Assembly: GCA_028718985.1 (NCBI GenBank)
Contig: JAQUKQ010000016.1
Coordinates: 1-34,823, forward strand
DNA length: 34,823 bases
Direction: 5' to 3'
Source of the DNA: Desulfobulbaceae bacterium
Lineage (GTDB): Bacteria; Desulfobacterota; Desulfobulbia; Desulfobulbales; VMSU01
The notes under the pieces were generated by a model. That model saw nothing but the letters and a program-made list of their open reading frames with translations. It did not search any database and was not told where the DNA came from. Shown one piece after another: positions 18,476-26,477 of this stretch. Numbering within the stretch: the stretch's first letter is position 1; every line of letters starts with the position of its first letter. Position numbers and translations under genes: made by a program.

Positions 18476-19570
18476 TTACGGCTCGTTTTGTCTTGTCGCT
18501 TGAGCAAGCCGGTTCTCTTCCATCTTCTCAAGTTCTGCCGTAAAGACTTCAAATAACTTCTCCTCTGGCACCTTTTTAAAGAGCTTGCCTTTCTTGAAGA
18601 GAATGCCCATGCCGTTTCCCCCGGCAAGCCCTAAATCCGCCTCTTTGGCTTCTCCTGGGCCGTTGACCACGCAGCCCATGACCGCAATCTTAAGGTTGGT
18701 TTTCATGTGTTGGATGTAACGTTCAACCTTTTCGGCCAGGCCAAAGAGATTGATCTGGCAGCGACCACAGGTGGGGCAGGAGATGAGCTCTGGGCCTCGG
18801 TGGCGGATATGGAGCGCGCGAAGCAGTTCAAAACCGACCCGAATCTCTTCCACGGGGTCACGGGTCAGGGAGATGCGAAAGGTGTCGCCAATGCCTTCGC
18901 TAAGCAAGATGCCAAGGGCCACGCTCGATTTTACCGTGCCGGCAATCAGTCCCCCTGCCTCGGTTACACCAAGATGGAGTGGGTAGTCGCATTGACTTGC
19001 CAGGCTCCGATAGGCGGCTATCGTCGTCATGGCATCGGAGGATTTGATCGATATTTTAATTTGCTCAAAGCCGAGCTTCTCAAGTCTTGATACGTTGCGT
19101 AGGGCGCTCTCGACCATGGCTTCTGGGGTTGGGTGACCATATTTGGCCAGAATATCTTTTTCCACCGAACCAGAGTTTACCCCGACGCGGATGGAGACCT
19201 GATGGAGTTTTGCGGCGTCAACGACCTTGGCCAATTTATCAGCAGTGCCGATATTGCCTGGGTTGATTCTGATCGCCTGAGCGCCGTGTTCCATGCTGGC
19301 GATGGCCAAGCGGTAATCAAAATGGATATCGGCAATCAGGGGGATGTTGATTTGCTCACGGATTTGTCGTAAGGCGGTGGCGGCTTCCTGGTCGAGAACG
19401 GCAACCCTGATGATTTCGCAACCCGCTTGTTCCAGTTGGTGAATCTGCTCGACTGTGACCTCGACATTTCTGGTGTCGGTGTTGGTCATCGATTGGACGG
19501 CAATCGGTGCATCTCCGCCAATTGCGACAGGGCCAACCTGTATCTTTCTCGTTTTTTTTCGGATAATCAT
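18476..19570 (-). CDS. ispG: 4-hydroxy-3-methylbut-2-enyl diphosphate synthase (IspG/GcpE)
   Basis: MEP-pathway Fe-S enzyme turning methylerythritol cyclodiphosphate into HMBPP for isoprenoid synthesis. 364 residues, a typical bacterial length. The N-terminal TIM barrel has [12 protein letters not shown] and [11 protein letters not shown]. The C-terminal domain holds the 4Fe-4S ligands CPTCGRC (the family uses two of these plus a later one) and [10 protein letters not shown], with the catalytic Glu of that motif. The ATG at 19570 has only a weak ribosome site. First gene of the minus-strand block ispG, proS, GGDEF remnant, rsh; its isoprenoid product also feeds polyprenyl phosphate carriers that GT-C enzymes use. 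Confidence 0.98.
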   Translation of the reverse strand: MIIRKKTRKIQVGPVAIGGDAPIAVQSMTNTDTRNVEVTVEQIHQLEQAGCEIIRVAVLDQEAATALRQIREQINIPLIADIHFDYRLAIASMEHGAQAIRINPGNIGTADKLAKVVDAAKLHQVSIRVGVNSGSVEKDILAKYGHPTPEAMVESALRNVSRLEKLGFEQIKISIKSSDAMTTIAAYRSLASQCDYPLHLGVTEAGGLIAGTVKSSVALGILLSEGIGDTFRISLTRDPVEEIRVGFELLRALHIRHRGPELISCPTCGRCQINLFGLAEKVERYIQHMKTNLKIAVMGCVVNGPGEAKEADLGLAGGNGMGILFKKGKLFKKVPEEKLFEVFTAELEKMEENRLAQATRQNEP

Positions 19571-19650
19571 GGCCTGCCAATATAATAAACTGTCACTTGT
19601 TTTGCACGATATTTACGGCTAGTTTCGAGCATGTTTAAGAGTGTCTTACA

Positions 19651-19752
19651 GGGGGGGGTAGGCTGTAATTGGGAGACAGCGAGCTTATCAGTTTACAGTT
19701 TGTCTTTGTCGGTTTATACTTTTTTGCAGACGCTACTCCTAGTCCCCCCCCC
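19651..19752. repeat. Paired homopolymer tracts (G8 and C9) flanking a promoter
   Basis: Eight Gs at 19651-19658 and nine Cs at 19744-19752 bracket the promoter at 19692-19720. The C-run lies 26 bases before the ATG at 19779, inside the predicted leader. The tracts are complementary, and such runs are prone to slippage. Confidence 0.5.
19692..19720 (+). promoter_or_regulatory. Sigma-70 promoter for the GT-C membrane protein pair
   Basis: TTTACA (19692-19697) and TATACT (19715-19720) are 17 bases apart, each one or two bases from consensus. The expected leader is about 52 bases and includes the C9 run. Confidence 0.6.
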
Positions 19753-19778
19753 TATGCCGCCAGGATTGCCTATCTCTT

Positions 19779-21284
19779 ATGCCAGACTTGTCTGTTCCCT
19801 CTAACCGTCGCGACCAATTCCTCTATCTTGGGGTAGTGCTGGCGCTGACGTTTCTCTGTTTATGGACGGTTTGGGCCCTTGAGTTTCCCCCGTTGCAGGA
19901 TTACCCTCAGCACCTTTTTTTGGCGCATGTCAATGCCACCTATGCCGATTCTGCCTATAATTGGCCGCACTATTATCTGGCCAATCTTAAGTTTGGCCCG
20001 TATACCTTTTTTTATCTTCTTGTTGCCGGCTTGGACGGCATTGTGTCGATTACGACCGCCGGTAAGCTCTATCTGTCCCTCTATGTTTGCTCCTTGAGTG
20101 CCCTTGCCATCGTTTTAGGAAAGAATCGGCAATTGCCTAACCCGCCGTGGGGGAGTTTGTTGTTGTTTCCCCTGGCCTTCCATCAGATGTATTTCATGGG
20201 GTTTACAAATTTTTTGTTGTCGGTGCCTATTCTGGCGTTTGCGATTCTCGATCATCAACGTCTCAGCTGTGAAGGTCCATCTCTTCTCGCTTTTTCCCGG
20301 CAGGCTCTCTTGCTATTTCTTCTACTGTTGTGTCACCCCTATACCATCTTGGTCTATATCTGCCTGGCTCTAGCCTGTGCCCTACTAGCAGCGGGGATAG
20401 CCACCCGTAGGAAGGCCGCTCTCGTGCCGCCGCTTGTGACGGCCTGTTTTTTTGTTGGCTGGTATTTCACCGCTCTGCCCAGCAATCAGGGCAGAATGCC
20501 TCTATTGTGGTGGCCATGGCAGGAGACGCTCAAGTATTATTGCCTGATGTTTACCGGCATGCGCTGGAGCAGTGGTATGAACTGGCAGGTGCTGTTGGCC
20601 TGGATCGCGGCCTTCGCAATTGTTCTTCGCGGCGCAGTTTGCAGCATGAGAGCTGGGGCGCTTTTCCCGAGACAGGGGGTGCTGGCATTTGTCCTTACGA
20701 CAACCGGGTTTCTCGTCCTGCCTTTTTGGGCTGGGCAGTACTCCTATTTCAATTTGCGGATGGCACCAATCTCCTACCTCTTTGCCGCTATTCTGGCCGG
20801 GTATTGCACTTTGTCACGGACGATGGGGCTTGGCCTTGCCGCCATCGCGGCTCTCTTGATTGTGCAATCCACGACGCTACAGGCGGCGATATCGAAAGAG
20901 ACTGCCGAGATTGCGCCGATTCTTACGGAAATGGAGCCGAATGCCGCCATCCTGCCTATGACCTTTCAAACAGAATCGGCCATTCTTGACCGCCATTTCT
21001 TCCCTGAGGCGCATAGCCATGATTATTTTTATTACCACCTCCTTGTTGGCGGCGGGGCTAGCCCTTACCTTTTCCCAAGCCCCATGCTGCCAGTGCTCTT
21101 GAAGGCTGGCGTCGACTTGCCGAAAGCGACGCATGATTTTTCCTGGCAGGAGCATGGCTCCAGATATGACTATATTCTGACCCGTGGCGCTCCAGCGGAA
21201 TTTACGCCATTTGTCAAACGTTATGCCCCTCTCGTCGGTCAGTCGGGGGAGTGGCTCCTCTTTAAAAATGAGCACAAAAAATAA
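19779..21284 (+). CDS. Polytopic membrane protein, GT-C-like glycosyltransferase candidate
   Basis: 501 residues with about ten hydrophobic segments from residue 15 to about 370, then a soluble C-terminal domain of about 120 residues. An acidic/aromatic loop just after TM1 (EFPPLQDYPQHLFLAH) resembles the first outer loop of GT-C enzymes, where an Asp or Glu is often catalytic. No family name is certain. GT-C enzymes take sugars from polyprenyl-phosphate carriers on the outer face of the inner membrane. The stop codon TAA shares its last base with the ATG of the next gene, so the two are translationally coupled. An O-antigen or other membrane polymer role is possible. Confidence 0.6.
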   Translation: MPDLSVPSNRRDQFLYLGVVLALTFLCLWTVWALEFPPLQDYPQHLFLAHVNATYADSAYNWPHYYLANLKFGPYTFFYLLVAGLDGIVSITTAGKLYLSLYVCSLSALAIVLGKNRQLPNPPWGSLLLFPLAFHQMYFMGFTNFLLSVPILAFAILDHQRLSCEGPSLLAFSRQALLLFLLLLCHPYTILVYICLALACALLAAGIATRRKAALVPPLVTACFFVGWYFTALPSNQGRMPLLWWPWQETLKYYCLMFTGMRWSSGMNWQVLLAWIAAFAIVLRGAVCSMRAGALFPRQGVLAFVLTTTGFLVLPFWAGQYSYFNLRMAPISYLFAAILAGYCTLSRTMGLGLAAIAALLIVQSTTLQAAISKETAEIAPILTEMEPNAAILPMTFQTESAILDRHFFPEAHSHDYFYYHLLVGGGASPYLFPSPMLPVLLKAGVDLPKATHDFSWQEHGSRYDYILTRGAPAEFTPFVKRYAPLVGQSGEWLLFKNEHKK

Positions 21285-23350
21285 TGCGTCCTCCAGCCAT
21301 TGATCGAAGCCTTTGTGGGTTGTCCTCTCTGCCTATTCTTTTGGTGTTAGGTGCAGTTGCTCTTCTGCTCATCTTCCCGGTGCAGGATTTCGACATCTTC
21401 TGGCATCTGGCGAACGGCAGGGCCATGCTTGACAGTGGCCATATCGTCAATCAGGAGATCTTCTCGTTTACCGCCAACGGCAAGCATTTCAGCAATCATG
21501 CCTGGTTGGCCCAGATTATCTTTTTTTTGGTTTTTGCGAAGTTTGGTGCAAACGGCCTGATTGCCGTCAAGGTCGTGATTGCTATGGCCATTGCCGTTTG
21601 TCTCTACTCGTTTGGCCGAAGGCAAGGATGCTCGCCGTTGATTGCGTCTCTCATCTGCTTGTTGGCCTTCGGCGCCTCGCTTTTTCGCTATGTCGAACGG
21701 CCGGAACTCTTCTCCTTACTCTTTCTGACGCTGGTTGGAGCGCTCCTCTTTTTGTATCGATCCAAGCTTGTTTCTGCCAAAATCCTGCCCCTTTTGCCGA
21801 TCATCATGGTTTGTTGGGACGTCATGCATGGCGCTCTGTATGGGGTGATTTTCGTAGGCGCTTTTATGGCAGTTGAAAGCCTTAAGGCGCTTCTGCCAGG
21901 GAAAGGCGGAGCGACGTTTCCCGCTATGGGGAAAAGAGAGCTGCAGCAGTTGTGGCTCTGGGTCGGGCTGACGGTAGTGCTGATGCTGCTCAGTCCCTAT
22001 GGCTTGCGGAGCTACGACATCTTTTATGAATTCATGAACAATAACCGGATGACCTCGATGACGGCTGAATTCCAGCCGACTGCGTTCAATGAACAACCGC
22101 TGTTTTGGGGGATGCTGGCGGTCACGATCGTCACGGTTTTTTCTGCGGGTCGCAGCCTCGATCTTACCAGTCTCAGTCTCTTGATCCTTTTCACGGGCTT
22201 GGCTGTTCGGTATGTCAGGGGGATTGGTCCTTTTGCCCTTGTCGCCGCACTCCTTTTGGCGGCCAATCTTAGCCCGCTGGTGCTTGCCTTCTCTGCGAAT
22301 TCTGACAGGAAACGGTGGGTGAATGGTGTTTGTCTCACGCTGCTCAGTTTTGGCTTGTGTTACGCCCTGTACTATAAATTTTCGGATCCACCTCGCTATG
22401 ACTCCTTGGGGCTAGGCATCAGCGCGGATGCCTTTCCTGTGGGCTCGGCCCGTTTTGTCAAGTCGGTTAATCTTACTGGGAACATGTATAATACGGATCG
22501 CTACGGTGGTTATCTGGCTTATTATCTTTTTCCTGAGCGGAAGATATTCCATTATAATCACCATATTCTCTTTGATGCCCTGGAGCGATATGTCCATGAG
22601 CCGGAAACTCGCGCGCAATGGCAGGTGAATTATGCGATTATCGGCAGATCTGACGAGTGGGATATGTTTAGCAAGGATGGTTTTGTGCCGGTCTACTGGG
22701 AACCAACCGGTGCGGTGATGCTTAAAAAGACCCCTGAGAATCAAGCACTCATCCAGCGCTACGAGATTCGTTACTTCTCGCCAGTTATGCCCGCTAAGGA
22801 GTTTTATGCGCTAGCGAAGAACCCGCTCGTTATGCCTGTTCTCGCGAAAGAGACCAGCGACTATCTGGCGGAGCGGCATGATCAAGAAAAAACTGAGATC
22901 TTGGTTGCCATGCTCAGCAATCAGTCAATCCTCTCCCCTGACGCCACTCTTGCACTGCTAGCCCGGGCTGAACCCTATAACGCCGATAATCCAAAACTGG
23001 CGGCCCGCCTCGGCACTCTTTCTTACCAACAGGGTTTATTCGAGCAAGCAGAAACATATCTGAAGCGTGCCGTCACCCTTGATCCAGCGCAAATCGAAGC
23101 ACGCTTCAGCTTGGCCTATCTCTGTTATGACCAGCAGAACTTTACTGAGGCGGCCGAGCACTTTAAGAAAATTCTGCGGTTGAATCCCCGGCACCCTGAT
23201 ACTATTTATGGGTTAGGGCTCTGTTTTTACCAGTTGGGAAGTAAGCCTGAGGCAAAACAGTTTTTTCAGCAATATCTTGAGTTAGTGCCTGATGGCCCGT
23301 GGGCGGAACAGGCACGAAAATTTATCGCTCAATTCCCGGTTGGCAGTTGA
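21284..23350 (+). CDS. Polytopic GT-C-like membrane protein with C-terminal TPR domain
   Basis: 688 residues. About ten membrane segments span residues 15-375, with an early loop FPVQDFDIFWHLANGRAML, a pattern common to GT-C-like proteins and to multipass proteins of unknown function that carry TPRs. A soluble region follows (about 375-540), then about three to four TPRs (NPKLAARLGTLSYQQGLFEQ, LDPAQIEARFSLAYLCY, NPRHPDTIYGLGLCFYQLGS). TPRs usually recruit protein partners. It begins at the last base of the preceding stop (TAATG), so both proteins are probably made in equal amounts and may act together. Substrate unknown. Confidence 0.65.
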   Translation: MRPPAIDRSLCGLSSLPILLVLGAVALLLIFPVQDFDIFWHLANGRAMLDSGHIVNQEIFSFTANGKHFSNHAWLAQIIFFLVFAKFGANGLIAVKVVIAMAIAVCLYSFGRRQGCSPLIASLICLLAFGASLFRYVERPELFSLLFLTLVGALLFLYRSKLVSAKILPLLPIIMVCWDVMHGALYGVIFVGAFMAVESLKALLPGKGGATFPAMGKRELQQLWLWVGLTVVLMLLSPYGLRSYDIFYEFMNNNRMTSMTAEFQPTAFNEQPLFWGMLAVTIVTVFSAGRSLDLTSLSLLILFTGLAVRYVRGIGPFALVAALLLAANLSPLVLAFSANSDRKRWVNGVCLTLLSFGLCYALYYKFSDPPRYDSLGLGISADAFPVGSARFVKSVNLTGNMYNTDRYGGYLAYYLFPERKIFHYNHHILFDALERYVHEPETRAQWQVNYAIIGRSDEWDMFSKDGFVPVYWEPTGAVMLKKTPENQALIQRYEIRYFSPVMPAKEFYALAKNPLVMPVLAKETSDYLAERHDQEKTEILVAMLSNQSILSPDATLALLARAEPYNADNPKLAARLGTLSYQQGLFEQAETYLKRAVTLDPAQIEARFSLAYLCYDQQNFTEAAEHFKKILRLNPRHPDTIYGLGLCFYQLGSKPEAKQFFQQYLELVPDGPWAEQARKFIAQFPVGS

Positions 23351-23493
23351 TTAAACGTATTGATTATATTAGTCTATAAAGAATTTTGAGGCGACACCCT
23401 CAAGGGCTTCGTCGCTTTGCAGCAAAGAGGCATGATGCTGGAAACCCCTGACAGTATCCATCGAGAATGAGTCAAAGGTAAAATTTAACCGAT

Positions 23494-24891
23494 ATGGCCC
23501 ACAATAAAAAAGTATTGATTGTTGACGATGAAGCCTTGATCCGTTTTGGGCTTGAGAAATTTGTCAAACAAGAGGGGTATCAGACAATTTCGGCAAGCTC
23601 GGGAAAAAAGGCCTTAGAGATTATCGAGGATCATGACCCCGATATCGCGTTGCTTGATTTGAAACTGCAGGACTCGATCGATGGCTTAGAGTTGTTGGGC
23701 ATTATCCGGAAAACCAGGCCCAAAATGGTCTCGGTCATGATCAGCGGTCAGACGGAGATCCATGGTGCCGTTCAGGCCATGAAACTTGGTGCCCGCGACT
23801 ATCTTGAAAAGCCTATCGATTTTGATAAATTAAAAGGGGTCCTTGACTCGATCTCCCAAGAGCTTGATCACACCGAACAGGATGAGGTTCCTTCGGATAT
23901 TGATTTGTCGTTTGCCAGCGAAAAGATGCGGAAAGTGGCGGCTATCATGAAGCGTTTGGCCCTCAAATCCGATCTCACGATCCTCATCCTCGGCGAGTCC
24001 GGCACCGGCAAAAATTATTTGTGCCAGAAGATTCATGAGATGAGCTCTCGGCGCGAGGCCCCCTATGTCCAGATAGGTTGTTCGAATATTCCTGACCATT
24101 TGATCGAAAGCGAACTGTTTGGTTATGAGAAGGGCGCATTCACAGATGCCAAGGCCTCGAAGAAAGGTCTGATCGAGGTGGCTGAAGGTGGGACGGTACT
24201 GCTTGATGAATTGGGAGACATGCCGTATCAATTCCAGACGAAGGTGCTTAAGCTCCTGGAAGAGCGGTGTTTTCGCAGGATAGGCGGTTTGGAAGACACT
24301 CCTGTTGATATTCGGATTCTGGCCGCGACCAATCGCGACCTGAAGCTTGAGGTGCAGGAGAAAAAATTCAGGCTCGACCTCTTTTACCGCTTAAATATTG
24401 CGACCATCGAGTTGCCTCCTCTGCGCGAACGTTTGGAGGATATCCCGATGCTTGTCAATAGCTTCTTGAATATCTTCAGCACCAAGTATGGCGCGGGCAA
24501 TAAAACTGTCTGCCAAGAGGGGATGGAGATTTTAGTGGCCTACCCGTGGCCGGGGAATGTCAGGCAGTTGAAAAATCTGGTGGAGAAATTGGTGGTGCTA
24601 TCAGATGGAGAGGAGATTTCTGCCGCTGAAATCAATGAAAATCTCGATACGCCAATCAGAACGCCGGAGGCCATGCCTTCAGAAACGGCAGTTGCCACTA
24701 AGCCCGCACCAGAGGTGGCCTTGCCGGAAGACTTATCCTTGGAATCGATGGAAGAGCGGTTTATCCGACGTGCCCTGGAAAAGACCAATGGTAATCAGCG
24801 AAAGGCTGCCAACCTCTTGAATATCTCCAGGGATGCGTTGCGTTATCGGCTCAAGAAAATGCAGATCTCCTTTGATGATGACGAGGAATAG
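23494..24891 (+). CDS. NtrC-family sigma-54-dependent response regulator (GAFTDA variant)
   Basis: 465 residues. The receiver domain has Asp11/Asp12, acceptor Asp55 (ALLDLKL) and Lys of LEKPID. The AAA+ domain has Walker A GESGTGKN (about 167-174), a sigma-54 contact loop reading GAFTDA at 214-219 instead of GAFTGA, Walker B GGTVLLDELGD and the arginine region RLDLFYRLN. After a Pro/Ala-rich linker, a Fis-type helix-turn-helix (NGNQRKAANLLNISRDALRY) binds DNA. It should act from an enhancer to open sigma-54 promoters after phosphorylation. No partner kinase is adjacent. It lies 143 bases after the GT-C pair and is convergent with the glycosyltransferase at 24934. The ribosome site is weak. 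Confidence 0.94.
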   Translation: MAHNKKVLIVDDEALIRFGLEKFVKQEGYQTISASSGKKALEIIEDHDPDIALLDLKLQDSIDGLELLGIIRKTRPKMVSVMISGQTEIHGAVQAMKLGARDYLEKPIDFDKLKGVLDSISQELDHTEQDEVPSDIDLSFASEKMRKVAAIMKRLALKSDLTILILGESGTGKNYLCQKIHEMSSRREAPYVQIGCSNIPDHLIESELFGYEKGAFTDAKASKKGLIEVAEGGTVLLDELGDMPYQFQTKVLKLLEERCFRRIGGLEDTPVDIRILAATNRDLKLEVQEKKFRLDLFYRLNIATIELPPLRERLEDIPMLVNSFLNIFSTKYGAGNKTVCQEGMEILVAYPWPGNVRQLKNLVEKLVVLSDGEEISAAEINENLDTPIRTPEAMPSETAVATKPAPEVALPEDLSLESMEERFIRRALEKTNGNQRKAANLLNISRDALRYRLKKMQISFDDDEE

Positions 24892-24933
24892 AGTCGTTAC
24901 CGCTGGTCAAGTTACGTTCCCTGCAACAGAGAG

Positions 24934-25719
24934 TTAACCCGCATCGCGAAGTTCCTCGTAATACTGTCGGCTTCGTGTCCCGTGTAGTATCCGCCAGATC
25001 TTGGCCATTTCAAAAATAGCCACCCCAAAGTCCCGCACCTTGAGTTTAGAGCCTGGGACATCGAGCCACCGGTTCAACGGATATTCGCAGGCAATGTCGC
25101 GCAGTGGCGCTGCCGCTTGATATCTCGTTAACAAAATGTAGCGTGCCAAGATCTCAATGTCGAAGATCCAGCTTACCGTAAACGGTTTGGCAAAGACCTG
25201 TCGCAGTTCGTGTGTGTTTGTGAAGAGCTTGGCCCCGCACTGGGTATCGTAGACCGTCAATCCTAAGAGGGTGCTAGCCAGGGTGGCAAAGATCCTGCCC
25301 AGGTAATGTCTTACTGCTTGGCGTTCGATTTGACGGCCGAGAAGTCGAATTCTTGCACCGAGCACCATCTGGTGCTCGGTGTCTGTCAGTAAGGCGACGA
25401 AGGTCTTGATTTCGGCCAGAGGGGTGGCGAGATCGGCATCCCAGAAGCCTATGGCCGCGTAATTGCCAGCGAACGCCTGCAAAAAACCTTCTCGTACTGC
25501 GCCTGCCTTGCCTAAATTCTGCTGCAGATGCAGGACAAGACATTGCTGCGGATTTTGTTGGCAGAGCTCATCGAGGATCTTGCCGGTGGCATCACGGCTG
25601 CAGTCATTGACAAAGAGAAAGTGGATATTTTTGTTCTGTTGGCTAAAGAGGAGGAAGTCGCCTCCGTGTAACCGCGATTCCTCGTTGTAGCAGGGGATGA
25701 CTATTGCGGTGTTTGACAT
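24934..25719 (-). CDS. GT2 glycosyltransferase, polyprenyl-phosphate sugar synthase-like
   Basis: 261 residues from the ATG at 25719, which lies inside the end of the methyltransferase gene (19-base overlap); a TTG at 25728 is less likely. The GT-A fold is clear: AIVIPCYNEESRL at the N-terminus, FVNDCSRDATGKIL, NLGKAGAVREG and the metal/sugar site FWDADLATPLAEI, then YDTQCGAKLF. This pattern is that of dolichyl-phosphate glucosyl or mannosyl synthases (ALG5/DPM1-like). It likely loads a sugar from a nucleotide donor onto undecaprenyl phosphate. There is no strong membrane domain at the C-terminus. Such lipid-linked sugars are the donors for GT-C proteins, two of which lie at 19779 and 21284. 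Confidence 0.88.
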   Translation of the reverse strand: MSNTAIVIPCYNEESRLHGGDFLLFSQQNKNIHFLFVNDCSRDATGKILDELCQQNPQQCLVLHLQQNLGKAGAVREGFLQAFAGNYAAIGFWDADLATPLAEIKTFVALLTDTEHQMVLGARIRLLGRQIERQAVRHYLGRIFATLASTLLGLTVYDTQCGAKLFTNTHELRQVFAKPFTVSWIFDIEILARYILLTRYQAAAPLRDIACEYPLNRWLDVPGSKLKVRDFGVAIFEMAKIWRILHGTRSRQYYEELRDAG

Positions 25720-26456
25720 AGCGCCCAAACGGTCAGTCCAGGGAATTTGAGACCGATTTTGCCCAATAGCGAGAGCAAGAGGGTGTCGGCATCTAAGATG
25801 GTGGTCAGCATTGCGGTTACTAAGCGCCCATGGTGCCAGTGGCCGATGCCAGGAGCTTTATCACTTGTGCCGAAGAGGTTTTCAATTGAGACGGCGAGGG
25901 CCCGGATTGGCAGGAGGAGCGCGAAGAGATAGCCAGAACTGATGACCTTGAGCCCGGCACGTTCAAGGAGTTGTTCGAGGTCTGGCAAGGCGTATCGCCG
26001 ATGGTGCTGGAGAAAGACGTCATGGGAAGAGAACAGTGACTGGAACGCTGGAACCGTGCAGAACAACAAGGCCCCGGGCTTTGCGAAGCGGGAAATGGTC
26101 TCCTGCAAAAAGGGGAGGTCATCGTCAATGTGTTCGAGGACATCAAACATGGTGATCAGTTCATAGCTTTTTTCGGGCAACGAGTCATAGGAGTTATGGA
26201 AGTTGACTCTCGGGCGTATGGTGGAAAAGGTCGTGAGCTGTTCGCTAGTCAGATGAATATCAACCGCATCGATGGAGCCTGTCGTGTGGGGGCAGAGCTC
26301 ATCAATCAAGAAGCCATCGCCACAGCCAAGATCAAGCACCTTTGCCCCTTGGGCAAGTTCTCTTTGGGAGAAGGCAATTCTTCGCAACGCCTTGCTTCTG
26401 GCCAACTCCCAAGGATGACGATTGGCTGCTGCCGGGTAACTTTCTCTGAGGTCCAT
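25701..26456 (-). CDS. SAM-dependent methyltransferase (class I, Methyltransf_11/23-like)
   Basis: 251 residues. The SAM motif VLDLGCGDGFLIDEL, the acidic end of strand two (IDAVDIHLT), the post-II motif LITMFDVLEHIDDD and FAKPGALLFCTVPAFQSLFS are typical of small-molecule or lipid/sugar methyltransferases rather than CheR or DNA enzymes. The long C-terminus has amphipathic or hydrophobic stretches (LFALLLPIRALAVS, LLLSLLGKIGLKFP) that may touch the membrane. It starts 21 bases after the cytochrome stop and overlaps the next glycosyltransferase, so all three look cotranscribed. Substrate unknown; a lipid-linked glycan is one idea. Confidence 0.85.
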   Translation of the reverse strand: MDLRESYPAAANRHPWELARSKALRRIAFSQRELAQGAKVLDLGCGDGFLIDELCPHTTGSIDAVDIHLTSEQLTTFSTIRPRVNFHNSYDSLPEKSYELITMFDVLEHIDDDLPFLQETISRFAKPGALLFCTVPAFQSLFSSHDVFLQHHRRYALPDLEQLLERAGLKVISSGYLFALLLPIRALAVSIENLFGTSDKAPGIGHWHHGRLVTAMLTTILDADTLLLSLLGKIGLKFPGLTVWALCQTPQ

Positions 26457-26477
26457 CGTTGGTCGCTGATTAGAAAA

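Noticed and set aside
18415-18627. N-terminal extension of ProS into ispG
   Set aside because: The ATG at 18414 has a good ribosome site and gives the normal ProS start; the extension is the ispG coding strand in another frame.
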